DNA of 64,000 nt, from positions 24,596,703-24,660,702 of the forward strand of contig CM051005.1 of NCBI GenBank assembly GCA_027704905.1, given 5' to 3'. This document shows, piece by piece, positions 1-43,184 of this stretch. The position numbers and the translations under genes are program-made. The stretch is from Muraenolepis orangiensis. Its lineage: Eukaryota > Chordata > Actinopteri > Gadiformes > Muraenolepididae. Under the pieces are notes generated by a model. It did not search any database. It saw only the letters and a list, made by a program, of their open reading frames with translations, and was not told the origin of the DNA. Each line of letters begins with the position of its first letter. Within the stretch, counting starts at the first letter, position 1.

Positions 1-370
1 TTAATATGAGAGACAGTTTGATATGAGAGACAGTTGGTTTGATATGAGAGACAGTTTGATATGAGAGACAGTTTGATATGAGAGACAGTTGGTTTGATAT
101 GAGAGACAGTTTGATATGCAAAAACAGTTGGTTTGATATGAGAGACAGTTGGTTTGATATGAGAGACAGTTTGATATGAGAGACAGTTGGTTTGATATGA
201 GAGACAGTTGGTTTGATATGAGAGACAGTTTGATATGAGAGACAGTTGGTTTAATATGAGAGACCATTTGATATGAGAGACAGTTTGATAGTATAGACAG
301 TTGGTTTGATATGAGAGAAAGTTGGCTTAATATGAGAGACAGTATGATATGAGAGACAGTTTGATATGAG
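1..370. repeat. Minisatellite, unit TTTGATATGAGAGACAGTTGG
   Basis: Tandem copies of a 17-21 bp unit (core GATATGAGAGACAGTT, with or without an extra GGT) run from the window edge. The same array resumes after a LINE-tail insertion. The long open frames it gives (SHIK, SLISN repeats) come from the repeat itself and are not genes. Confidence 0.95.
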
Positions 371-595
371 ATTCAAGATTCAAGATTCAAGATAACTTTA
401 TTTATCCCGAGGGAAATTAAGGTGCAACAGTTGACACAGGGGGAATAAATGCACACAAAATATACTAATACCTAAAAACTAAATAACAACAAACTAAACT
501 AACTAAACAAAACTTGTATAAACAAAATATAACTAAATGAACTCAACAAGTAAATGAAATCTAAATGTATTGATAGATGAATTAAAAGAGAGAGT
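371..595 (-). mobile_element. LINE 3' tail, family F1, antisense, inserted in the minisatellite
   Basis: Reverse orientation copy of a LINE 3' end. On the minus strand it reads TTTATTCCCCCTGTGTCAAC, then CCTCGGGATAAATAAAGT and ends in repeated TTGAATC. The same sequence is present in + orientation at about 10368-10600, 59660-60218 and 61073-61655, where the two longest copies carry the end of ORF2. It interrupts the GATATGAGAGACAGTT array. Confidence 0.8.
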
Positions 596-1608
596 TGGTT
601 TGATATGAGAGACAGTTTGATATTAGATACAGTTGGTTTGATATGAGAGACAGTTGGTTTGATATGAGAGACAGTTGGTTTGACATGAGAGACAGTTGGC
701 TTAATATGAGAGACAGTTTGACATTTTAGACAGTTGGTTTGATATGAGAGACAGTTGGTTTGATATGGGAGACAGGTGGTTTGCTATGAGAGACAGTTGG
801 TTTGATATGAGAGACAGTTGGTTTGATATGGGAGACAGGTGGTTTGATATGAGAGACAGTTTGATATGAGAGACAGTTGATTTGATATGGGAGACAGGTG
901 GTTTGATATGAGAGACAGTTTGATATGAGAGACAGTTGATTTGATATGGGAGACAGGTGGTTTGATATGAGAGACAGTTTGATATGAGAGACAGTTGATT
1001 TGATATGGGAGACAGGTGGTTTGCTATGAGAGACAGTTGGTTTGATATGAGAGACAGTTGATTTGATATGGGAGACAGGTGGTTTGCTATGAGAGACAGT
1101 TGGTTTGATATGAGAGACAGTTGGTTTGATATGGGAGACAGGTGGTTTGATATGAGAGACAGTTTGATATGAGAGACAGTTGATTTGATATGGGAGACAG
1201 GTGGTTTGATATGAGAGACAGTTTGATATGAGAGACAGTTGATTTGATATGGGAGACAGGTGGTTTGATATGAGAGACAGTTTGATATGAGAGACAGTTG
1301 ATTTGATATGGGAGACAGGTGGTTTGCTATGAGAGACAGTTGGTTTGATATGAGAGACAGTTGGTTTGATATGGGAGGCAGGTGGTTTGATATGAGAGAC
1401 AGTTTGATATGAGAGACAGTTGGTTTGATATGGGAGACAGGTGGTTTGATATGAGAGACAGTTTGATATGAGAGACAGTTGATTTGATATGGGAGACAGG
1501 TGGTTTGATATGAGAGACAGTTTGATATGAGAGACAGTTGATTTGATATGGGAGACAGGTGGTTTGATATGAGAGACAGTTTGATATGAGAGACAGGTGG
1601 ATGTGGTC
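596..1608. repeat. Continuation of the GATATGAGAGACAGTT minisatellite, with higher-order structure
   Basis: The array continues with a higher-order pattern in which variants GATATGGGAGACAGGTG and GCTATGAGAGACAGTTG recur in blocks of about three units. A 294-codon minus-strand frame is a by-product of the repeat periodicity. Confidence 0.93.
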
Positions 1609-1654
1609 ATAATACACCAGAGGTTGATCAGAGCATGGACTTTATCCTAAACTC

Positions 1655-1905
1655 AACCACACAGTGGTTAGGGGCGGCAGTTGCTTAGGAGGTGGTTCCA
1701 TCCCCCGGCTCCTCCTAGCAAAAGTGTCGAGGTGTCCCTGAGCAAGACAACCTTACCCTTACTGCTCCAGACGTGCAGGCTGTCTCCTTGCATGGCTGAC
1801 TCCGCGGTCAGTGGATGAATGTGTGAATGAATGGGTTAATGTGAGGCATGACTTGTAAAAGGCTTTGATTAAAAGCGCTGTATAAAGGCAGTCCAGTCCA
1901 TTAAT
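1655..1905 (+). mobile_element. Fish SINE-like element (family SINE-1)
   Basis: The stretch has the landmarks of a common fish short interspersed element: GTCCCTGAGCAAGACA, CTGCTCCAGACGTGCAG, CATGGCTGACTCCGC, a run of GTGTGAATGAATGGG and a 3' end AAAAGCGCTGTATAAA followed by CAGTCCA. A second + copy lies at about 44115-44235 and antisense copies at about 31605-31790 and 60220-60365. Family assignment is from memory of such elements, not from a search. Confidence 0.6.
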
Positions 1906-2055
1906 CAGTGTTAATCAACTGTTTTTCCAGCTATGTTGTGTAGTTGTGTGCTACTGATGGACTCAGCCTCAGTCTGAATAATACTAAATATGTATTCTTT
2001 GTCTAGCTCTGATGTCTCATGTGTGGTTTGTTCCCTTGTTGTCTTGGGTCTCCAG

Positions 2056-7190
<5,135 letters not shown>

Positions 7191-8455
7191 AAGAGACTCT
7201 GTTCCCCACACAATAGAACACCATGCAGGCAATTATTTTGATATTAATGTCATCTTCACATTGAACACGTATTGATATTAATGAAGTATTTGTAATGTAT
7301 TTTCGTATGTTTTTGAGAGTACTCGATCCGTTTGTATTTTCTTGTCAGTGTCTTGCAATTGCCTCAAAAGTATAACCTCACTCACACACTGTAACCTCAA
7401 ATAAATGCTGCTCACAATTGTTATTTTTGTAATTTGAAATGTATTTAGTGACCACTCAGTGTTTGGCTTTTTACATTGTGTAGAAAGTGTACATAGGTAA
7501 GAATGATTGGAGGGAATATAAAAATCGAAGGAACATTATCTTGTCCTCGTTATAAGCCACATCCAGACGCAAATACATTTGGATAAACAAATCACATGCA
7601 AAGCTTCACATGCAAAGCTAATGTACAGCTCTGGTACGCTGCTCATTTAGACTTTATTAACTTTTATTCATCCAAGACCTGGTAAATCAATTATCGCCAC
7701 AAGACAGCATATGGGTCAAGAAGGCACTGACACTGAATATGAATCCTGGCTCTCTCTCTGGGCCTTGTTTTTGAACAATCTACGAGTGGTATGCATCTCT
7801 ATTCCCATATTAGTTTAGAACAGATGTGTGTGTAGTTTCACGACGATTCCTCTTCGCTTCTCAGTTTAGTTTGCATCTTACCCAGCAGCTGATGGGTGGG
7901 AAGCTAATTCTGCAGCAGCAATGGTTTGAGAGGAAGATCTCATTTCAAGTGAGTTTTCAACTTGCCAGATAAAAAAATAAAAATACTGTGACCTCTAAAA
8001 AGGAACAATAATAAATAATAACTTAACAATGGCAATGAATTCAGACGGAATGGTAATATATTTTTGTATGAACACATTTTATGACAAGGCTATGCACTTC
8101 ATAGACTTCATGTGACACAACAGCATTCACCAACACTTTAGCAGGTATTAATTGTATTAATCAAATGTGTATTATTTTTTTTGTCTTGTTCAAGGTTATG
8201 TTATGTATAGCAATAGATATGGATAAAGAAAGTCCAAACACTCGCACACAGGTCACGGAGTGGCATCCAGGATTTGGAGCATGATGCTTATTAGCAGAAT
8301 GTAATATTGTGCTAAATGATGTCGTTTTTTAGATTGTTATTTCGTGTTTTGTTTTATTTTTGTATCTTGCTTTAGTTGCTCCCAGTTAAACAAATGAAAG
8401 GAGTTAAGTGAAGTAACATTTTGTCAATAAAATCAGTTTTTTGAAAACATTTGGA
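7191..8455 (+). other. ahrr: Probable ahrr 3' UTR
   Basis: AT-rich sequence after the ahrr stop without ORFs or repeats. Poly(A) signals are visible at about 7400 (AATAAA in CAAATAAATGC) and about 8428 (CAATAAAATCAG), so either a short or a roughly 1.25-kb 3' UTR is possible. Extent is inferred only. Confidence 0.45.
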
Positions 8456-8727
8456 GTTGTACTTTATATATCTTTCCAAAAATTACTTTTCCTATGGACA
8501 CCTTCACAGTATTTGTCCATTTTCTATCTTAGTAATGTTGTATGTATATGTTATATACGTATATATAAATAACACATTGGTTGCAGTATGATCTACATTT
8601 CAGTTTGCAATAGTTTACAGGATATATAATTCACAATTGAACCTATGCTTTTCATGTGGTTTAATTAAATGTCCTGCCTCTATTAAAAAGACACGTACAT
8701 ATGTTGTATCTAAAACTATATATATAT

Positions 8728-8807
8728 CCGTGTGTGTGTGTGCGTGCGTGTGTGTGTGCGTGCGTGTGTGTGCGTGCGTGTGCGTGCGTGCGTGCGTGTG
8801 TGCGTGC

Positions 8808-8844
<37 letters not shown>

Positions 8845-8866
8845 TGCGTCTGCGTCTGCGTCTGCG
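8728..8866. repeat. Compound (GT)n/(GC)(GT) microsatellite
   Basis: GTGTGCGTGC mixtures followed by pure GT and then four copies of CTGCGT. It lies between ahrr and exoc3. Confidence 0.93.
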
Positions 8867-9299
8867 TTTGGCTGCTGCCTTTTCTGCGCATAAAGTGAGC
8901 AGCATTGAGGCGCCGGAGCAGCTAGGGGGGTCAGCTGATGCTAAGCGACTAGCTAGCTTTGCTACCAGGAACTGTCACCATAACATAAACATCATACTTT
9001 CTAACAGCGGGTGAAGAAGCATGTATTTTCTACTGTTCTGACCTGAAGAGGTGAGAATGTTTAATTCATTTAAAATATCAAACATCTCATCAATGACCTT
9101 CAATGTCGACTCGTCAGGGTTTAGCTTCATATCGTAGATGTTTTTAGCATCACTAACGGACACAATTTGGCCAAGAACAAATAACAATATGATATGTATG
9201 ATACATGTAATACACATTAAATATGTCTTTAGTGGGATGTAACATGTATGATGCATTATCCTCTTAGTTGATGTGTTGCACATTGACGATAGACACCGA

Positions 9300-9343
9300 A
9301 CCTCTAGCTGGTGTTGAGCAGAAAACGGAACTTATTCCCCCAG
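9300..9343 (+). other. exoc3: Possible 5' non-coding exon end of exoc3
   Basis: A good donor (CCCCCAG then GTATGT at 9344) lies 560 bp upstream of the acceptor at 9901-9903 that precedes the exoc3 start codon. The coding exon has its own upstream acceptor, so a 5' UTR exon must exist. This is a candidate only; sequence around 8880-9000 is another. Confidence 0.3.
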
Positions 9344-9486
9344 GTATGTTCACAAATTAAATGACTAATTTCACAAAGTTAGTTAGTTAGTTATTTAGTC
9401 AAACACTCAGAGAAGGTGTTTTTTCTCTGAGCAACAACATGCAGTCGGTCGTTTTGTTGCTGTCATTACTGTGTAATGTGACACCA

Positions 9487-9492
<6 letters not shown>

Positions 9493-9552
<60 letters not shown>
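9493..9552. repeat. (AT)n microsatellite
   Basis: Pure AT dinucleotide run of about 58 bp, followed directly by the inverted repeat at 9551-9632. Confidence 0.95.
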
Positions 9553-9556
<4 letters not shown>

Positions 9557-9632
9557 GATGGATAGATATTGACAGACATACAGATAGTTGTTTGTCTGTC
9601 TGTTTGTCTGTCAATATCTATCCATCTATATA
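9551..9632. repeat. 37-bp inverted repeat with 8-bp loop
   Basis: Arm 9551-9587 (begins TATATAGATGGATAGATATT) pairs with 9596-9632 with two mismatches. Loop TTGTTTGT. It sits between an (AT)n and a (CT)n tract (9655-9690), which suggests origin by template switching in a repeat-rich region. Confidence 0.9.
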
Positions 9633-9650
9633 TGTATATCTTACTATATT

Positions 9651-9703
<53 letters not shown>

Positions 9704-9946
9704 CACACATACACACACACACCAAAATCCTTTAAATGTTTAGTTTATAGTTTAAATCGTTATAGTTAGTTGAGTATAGTTGAGCCAATGTCACCAAGAG
9801 TGCTCTATTCCCAGGTGTTGGGATTATAACATATAATAATATATCATTATAATATATATTTATATACATATATAATAGACACGCCTGTAACTGTTTTTGT
9901 CAGGGTTGGTTATTTTTGCTCCCCGGAGACATTTGTTTGGGGCTTC

Positions 9947-25684
<15,738 letters not shown>

Positions 25685-25691
25685 GACTGTC

Positions 25692-25843
<152 letters not shown>

Positions 25844-25844
25844 A

Positions 25845-27715
25845 CGCACCTCTAGCTTGCATAGACATGAAAGATACAGAAATTATCTCTGGGTCAACCA
25901 AATCAAGCGAGGGGGGGGCCAAATGCTTAATTTTATATCGTAGATTCACATTTCTTTGTCTATACACGTCGCTTTTTTGTTCATATTTTTGTCTCTGCTT
26001 TTTGTATGTTGATAACAATATTGTTCAAAAAGTATATTGTTCAAAAAGCACCTGGGCCAACAGTTGAATGGGAAACGGGAGCATGACCGCTGTATACAGC
26101 CCTACTATAGAGCGATTCCATCAGTCAGCTGATGGAATAGAACAGTGTGGCCGATGCCTTATTCCTGAGAGACAACAACGGTTCCAGGCCCCAACATGGA
26201 GGCTCCTGAACGGCTGCTTTTCTGAGGACGCTTTGCCTTCGTGGTCGTGTTTAGCACACGAGAGACACGACAGGAGCCGTGCTACTTGTCATCCTCTGGT
26301 GCGGCCTATGTCGTGCCTGCGGTGTACCTATTCCAGAGGTTGATGCCATCTTGTTATGTCTGTTATGTCTTTTTATGCTCTTGTCTCGGTCTGTACTCCA
26401 GTCTGTTTCTGTTGTCTCCCAAAGCGCCATGCATGCCATGTTTCACCAATGCTTCTCATGTGACTAATGGGTTGATGACTGTAGTCAACTGGGGGTTCAC
26501 TGACGTAATTATAGAAATGGGTCTAAAATATGTACCTTGATTCCATATCATTTAACTTTTAACAAAAGGTTTCACAATGTTGCAAAAAATGAGAAATTAG
26601 TTGTTTGCATTTTTGATTATGTTTAATTGGTGTGTTAAAGACTTCATCAGTGAACTAAATAACTACCAGTTTTGTATGAGAGAAAAAAGGAAAAAAGATT
26701 GTGATTGAATTAATAAATCCAGACTTGTGTACAATTAAAGAAATGATTGTTTTTGTGTGGTAGTGGCCCCTCATATGGGAAGGTTTGGATTTGTTTTTGT
26801 CAAGTCTCTTTAAATAAATTTTCTAAAAGAGTCAAAAAAATGCTTCTAATATTTCTAAAAATACAATTTTATTTGTTAATTGCAAAGTGAATTGCTGTAG
26901 AACACTCATACTTGTGGGCTATTCATTAGGCATATGTTTGCATGGCTTTTTGTGAAAAGTTAGTGGCTCAAAAATATCAGGACTTCACGAAAATGAGTCT
27001 TAATTTTGGGGTTAAAATGAGGCAGACCGACAAGACTTTTCTTTTCTTCATGTTCGAAAGTGATTCTATGACACATATTAGACTACAAAATACCCCACAG
27101 CATCAACTCATGTAGACATAAAGTTATCTACCATTGGAAATATATATTCCATTACTTGCATTTGATCATAGTGTTTGGAACTACATTTACTTCTAATTAC
27201 TAATAATAACTACTAATAAGCCTGGCTCTTCAGTCACTTTATAGTCTCCTACATACTCAAGTCCACTTGTTGGAGTAAACCATTCAGGCAGAGAGGGGGG
27301 AGGGGGGGAGTTCTACTTAAGGTCTCAGGTGACAGGTGCATCTGCTTATCTGTCTAATTGGTTTGTTTGGTGTGAGCGCCTTCTTGGAAGAGGTAATGTG
27401 GCATGTTTCAAGATTATCTAATGAAGGTTTCTACCAATGCAAAATGAAGAATATTTGCTAAGATTGTTGCTAAACTTCTTAATTGTAATCTCCATGAGGG
27501 TGGTTTGATTTCCTCAGCTTGTGTGGTAAATGGGTAATTGTATTGTAGTGGAAGTGTAGGCCTATGTTGTTTGTGGGGCACAGGTGTATATATTGGTCTG
27601 TTTTAAAAACTGCAGTTTTAATTAATGCATACATTTGTATGATAATGATCTAACCATATATCGGTACCTTACTACTTTCATGTTAATTTGGTTTTATTTT
27701 TCTTTGCTGCTGCTT
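25845..27715 (+). other. exoc3 3' flank and intergenic region before the buc-like gene
   Basis: No gene recognised. Poly(A)-type signals occur at about 26710 (TTAATAAATCC) and 26812 (TAAATAAATT). Near 27290-27420 a purine-rich stretch and ATTCTTGGAAGAG-GTAATGT donor (GT at 27393) could mark a 5' UTR exon of the following gene; this is inference. Confidence 0.4.
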
Positions 27716-27724
27716 AGATTAGCT

Positions 27725-30494
27725 ATGGCAACACATTGGTGTGCTTACAGACCGCCACAGCTATCCCAGCCTGGACCCAACGGAGGAACCCCAAACCCTC
27801 AAGCCAACATTGCATCTGGGCTACCAAACCCTAGACTGCAGGGGCCCCAACATGCATGTCCAGAGATGTACACCACAAGCCAGCACCAGCAGCCAGGACC
27901 ACCATGTACTTCTCATCCTCATGCCCATATCCCTCCCCACCCCTTCATGTATATGCCACCTGGACTTCATCCTCAGCCTCCACCTATGCCTCCTTTCCTC
28001 CACTACCAGTGGCCCATGCCTTTTCCATACAACCCCTTCACTGGATTCCCTGCAATGGGTGAGCCAAATGTGTCCTAAAGGTTTTTTTTTATGTATTACC
28101 ATGATTAACTGGTTAATTCATTCATGTCTTGTCTTTTTCCCAGGCTATGGTATGGGCATGCCCCCATTCCCCCCAAACCCTTACATGGAGGCTCCAGGCT
28201 ACATGCTTCCTCAACCTCACCTCCAACAAGTCAACTACAGACGCCTGCTCCATGCTCAGTTCCCTGCTGCCAGTGCACCCTACCAGAACCAGAACCGCAG
28301 ATTCCAACCACAGCATGTTTCTGTGAGAGAGACTGTAAGCTCGGAGGTCCAGACGGAACCAGCTCAGACTGGTTATGCTGACGGAAGTCCAATGGCTGGC
28401 TCAGAGTCTGGACATGGGACAAACTCCAGTACTCCTTCCCCGTTAGGCTCCTGTGGCGGTAAGCAAAGTCACGCTGCGGTGGAGAACTATGCCGCGGCTG
28501 GCAGTGATACAGAAGGTAACCTCCTGGTTGGTAAGATGGGCTCCAGTGAGGACACAGTCAAGCGTGACTCTGAAACCCTTTCCACAAAGCCAAAGGCCAT
28601 GAAATCTCAAACCAGGACACCTTTGGCAGCACAAAATGGCAAAAAAAGCCGTGTTGGTCAAGAAAACGTGTCTTGTAGGCATGGAAGTGACGCTAATGCT
28701 GAACTGTGGTCCATGTGCTCTTCAGATGGTCTAGTTCCTGTATGTAGCTCTTCAGACCGAGAGGACGAAGTCTCCACCAAAGAACGACGTGTCTCTTTTC
28801 CTGATATTTTAATGAGCTGGGTGGGTGGGATACCACTAATGGTGCCGCCTGAATTTTCAGATGATCCGGTGCCCAAGAGAAAGGAACAGCTAACCGCTGA
28901 AGATGTTGACCTTGCTAAGAAAATAAGCTGCAACAACCTGGCAACGAAGAGCAAACAATCTGAGGATGATTTAGTTGATACCGTGTTTAGTCCTAAGAGT
29001 GAGGTCCTCTGTAAGATACTCAGATTACCTTCCTACATCTGTGAGATCCAGTCTATGTCCAATGCACTGAATGATCCAGCAGTGATTGTTGATTCCATTG
29101 TGGCTCAAATCCACTCCAGAAATGGCATGTCACAGAATACACCCGTAGATCCACCAAACCAATTCCAGAAAGTTCCTGACAATGAAGTTGTGCTGGATGA
29201 CTATGACGAATCTTCTCTTCATGAGGCTACAGATGTAATGCAGGAAACATTCTCAAGTAATGTCCAGTTGAATAGGAAAGTGAATGAATCCATTTGGTCT
29301 GTGGAATCCTTGGCTGCCTACGTTCCTTCTCGAGACTGGTTGATGCAGAATGGATTTTTAGACATTGAAGGGATTATTGAAAAATGTTCAGGAGATGTCC
29401 AAACCAGTGGGCCCTCTACACCTCTGCCTCTATGGCCTAATCAAACAGTACTTCATTCAAGGGCTAGAAGACTGAGTCACAGGGTTTCATTGTCTGCTGA
29501 TGCTATACCAGAGTACATTTCCCCAGCCAGTTCGTTGGATGACCAGAATAATTTAAATCACTCTAATCAATTTCCCCTGACAATCCCACCGGATGTTGAC
29601 ACCAGTGCTCCTACTGAAACATTGAACCCACAGATATGTCAAATGGTGGTCCAAACCTTTTCTAAAGAAGAGCAGCTACAAAGTGATCTAGGCATGGATC
29701 ATTCTATTGCACATGCTTCCTCAATACTCCTCGAAGAGTATTCTGGTGAGACCACTCTAGATGTTGGAGAGGGAGTCGATATGGATGGGTCTTCTGAACC
29801 TGCGGCTGTTCCAAGCCTGAACGGAATCATGCAAGCTGACAAATCGAGGAATGATTAGCCCTTCCGCTACCAAAAAAGTAGACCCCGCCCTCTCAAAGTC
29901 CTTTACAGAAGAGAACAATCCTTCCAGTGGTCAAAAGAGTCTCCAAATTAAAGAAATGGAACCGGGCCTAAATGGGGAAGTGGTAACGAGTCTCGCTGTA
30001 AGGGAGCAACTAGCTGTTGAAATCCAAAACCGTGTCTCCATTTCACCATCAAAGGTGGACTGTGGTATTCAGTGCACAAAATTACAAGACTGCCCAGACT
30101 GCGAGAGTCATAACAAGGATGTCACCATTGAGGCCACATCCAAGACTTCAGGTAATCCATCCACCATATGAACCCTTGACTAAGGATTAGTGGTGGTCAT
30201 GTTTGAAGGGCATTTTGTTTGTCTTTGCTCTTAGAAAGACATCAGACACAAACGAGGTCCAACAAACCTCCCAGTCAGCGTAATCGGCAGGAAGGCCAGG
30301 AGGAGTCTCCGATGGGCTACGGCAGACCTGGCAAATCAACAGGTATGGAAGCTTCGCTTCAAAGACTGTAAAAACAAGGATGTCTAAATGTTCCTTGGTG
30401 TCCATGGGCTATTGACGATACCTTCTATTGCAAGTGAAATGTATTTTTGTATGCCATATTAAGGTTGTTTATTTTCTTCGCAGGTGGAAATTGA
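27725..30494 (+). CDS. Bucky ball / Velo1 family protein (germ-plasm organiser)
   Basis: Bucky ball is an intrinsically disordered, prion-like vertebrate protein that builds the oocyte Balbiani body and germ plasm; Velo1 is the frog counterpart. Exons: 27725-28058, 28144-29745, 29909-30151, 30235-30342, 30484-30494 (765 aa), all introns phase 1. The N-terminal region is rich in Pro, Tyr, Met and Phe (FLHYQWPMPFPYNPF, PYMEAPGYMLPQPHLQQ) and runs into VNYRRLL and SVRETVSSEVQTEP (about residues 141-187), matching the conserved BUVE motif. Later segments RRVSFPDILMSWVGG and ESIWSVESLAAYVPSRDWL look like conserved islands in disordered sequence. The C-terminus has VDCGIQCTK and an Arg/Gly-poor basic tail ending STGGN. 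The intron 29746-29908 is my proposal; without it the frame ends at 29858 (682 aa). Paralogue (buc, buc-like, velo1) not decided. Confidence 0.78.
29746..29908 (+). other. Proposed 163-bp intron, or frameshift zone, in the buc-like gene
   Basis: The frame from exon 2 stops at TAG 29856-29858, while a different frame, open from 29821, continues into clearly spliced exons. Donor TTCTG-GTGAGA at 29746 and acceptor CCTTTACAG ending 29908 join the two frames with phase 1, the phase of every other intron in the gene. The alternative is a one-base indel between 29821 and 29858. Confidence 0.6.
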
Positions 30495-30545
30495 AGAAAC
30501 AAAGATGCTGAACAAACATGACTTTTAAATCTTGACATTCAACTT

Positions 30546-30610
30546 AATAAATATACTTTTTAACTTAATAAATATGCTTTTTAAATGTATTGTGAATTTA
30601 TGTGTTTATT
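30546..30610. terminator. Facing poly(A) signals of buc-like gene (+) and gad gene (-)
   Basis: Two AATAAA on the + strand (30546-30551, 30567-30572) serve the buc-like gene. TTTATT at 30605-30610 is AATAAA on the minus strand for the gad gene. Both predicted cleavage zones fall near 30585-30595. Confidence 0.6.
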
Positions 30611-30878
30611 AAATATGGCCTAATATTACTGCACGAGGCTTCCTAAATATAGGCTAAACATGAATGTATTTCGATGGTAGTATTGGGATCAGCTCAATGT
30701 GTGCCGTGTGAGAATATCGGGAAGGTTCCCATCCATATATTTAGCAAATGTCGTAGTCTAGATATAGTGTCAGCATATCGCATAGCATCAGTTGGCACAA
30801 GTTTAACACACGGACGGTTTAGACTCAATTTAAAAACTGCTACTTCTTCATGACGTTTTTGTGGGGAATAGTGGAGTT

Positions 30879-42102
<11,224 letters not shown>

Positions 42103-42283
42103 TGTGTGTACTTGGAGTTTACACCTGTATATATCTATACACAGTATATATTGATGTATATAGATATACTGTATATCTATATATATATAGATATATGATA
42201 ACTCTCTTCTCTAACTGTGTCCTTAGTGAGCCAGTAATCCTCTGGTCTCTTCAACATGGTCCTTAAACGTGGTTTGTGTTGGG

Positions 42284-42500
42284 AGTGTGTGTGTGTGTGT
42301 GTGTGTGTGGGGGGGGGGGGGCAGGGGAGGGGCGTGGTTTGTGTTGGGGGGCGAGGGACTTGGTATGAAGAAGGGGCGTGGTTTGTGTTGGGGGGCGAGG
42401 GACTTGGTTTGGAGAAGGGGCGTGGTTTGTGTTGGGGGGCGAGGGACTTGGTTTGGAGAAGGGGCGTGGTTTGTGTTGGAGTGTGGTTTGTGTTGGGGGA
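42284..42500. repeat. (GT)n-(G)12 and 45-bp GGGGCGTGG minisatellite upstream of gad
   Basis: GT run, a run of twelve G, then about four copies of GGGGCGTGGTTTGTGTTGGG plus GGCGAGGGACTTGG. It lies about 180 bp 5' of the gad start codon on the other strand, so could fall in the promoter. Many G-runs could form quadruplexes. Confidence 0.88.
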
Positions 42501-42596
42501 GAGAGGCTCAAGGGGGTTGTAGCACTGCTACATGACATGTTTTGATTGAGTCTCATGGTGCTCATTCAGCTGAATCAATGGACATGAGAACCATCA

Positions 42597-42597
<1 letters not shown>

Positions 42598-42627
<30 letters not shown>

Positions 42628-42745
42628 AGATACAAGATATTTTATTGGCCAATTGCAACAGGTACATTGGAATGCTTACTCCCCATTCCCTCCCGCAGTA
42701 TACATCTCCAAAACATCACCATAAAAATAATAAATATACAATAAA
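42598..42745 (-). mobile_element. F2 LINE tail next to a (CA)n run
   Basis: (CA)n at 42598-42622, then GATACAAGATATTTTATTGG and CTCCCCATTCCCTCCCGCAG in antisense. A second, weaker antisense copy lies at 43305-43390. Confidence 0.75.
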
Positions 42746-43184
42746 AATAAACAAAAAAAGAGCAGCAAAGTGACTGTTAAATGATATGTACATGTGTTGA
42801 ATGTACATGTTTTTTTGTGGATGACTCATTCATTTATATAAAACAAACTTTGTGGGGACATTGTTGACAGCCTGCATTGTGTACCCACCGTAAAGAGACA
42901 TGAATGAGGATAAACAAGCCAGTCCAGTCCAACCAAAATTGTATGAATCAAAAGCTGTTATTTGAGGTACATAAAGGAACTCTCTGCCTACTCGGTATTG
43001 GTAAAAGGGATTTTCCGGAACAGGAACATTTTGTTCTGTTTTGTTGTTCGAGCTACAATTTGAGTGTATTGATTGGCAGCCTTGATTTGCACATCACAAC
43101 CACAATAGGAAAACAACCTCAAATCTGTAAACACGTACTCAAAATCGGAAAATAAAACGACGTAAACAGAAAACACACGCGCTA

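Noticed and set aside
726..1610. Long minus-strand frames in the left array that could look like a repeat protein
   Set aside because: They are produced by a tandem repeat with few stop codons; no start context, splice signals or non-repeat sequence supports a gene.
27725..30494. Calling the buc-like gene a pseudogene because of the frame break
   Set aside because: All other junctions and phases are intact and a good phase-matched intron explains the break.
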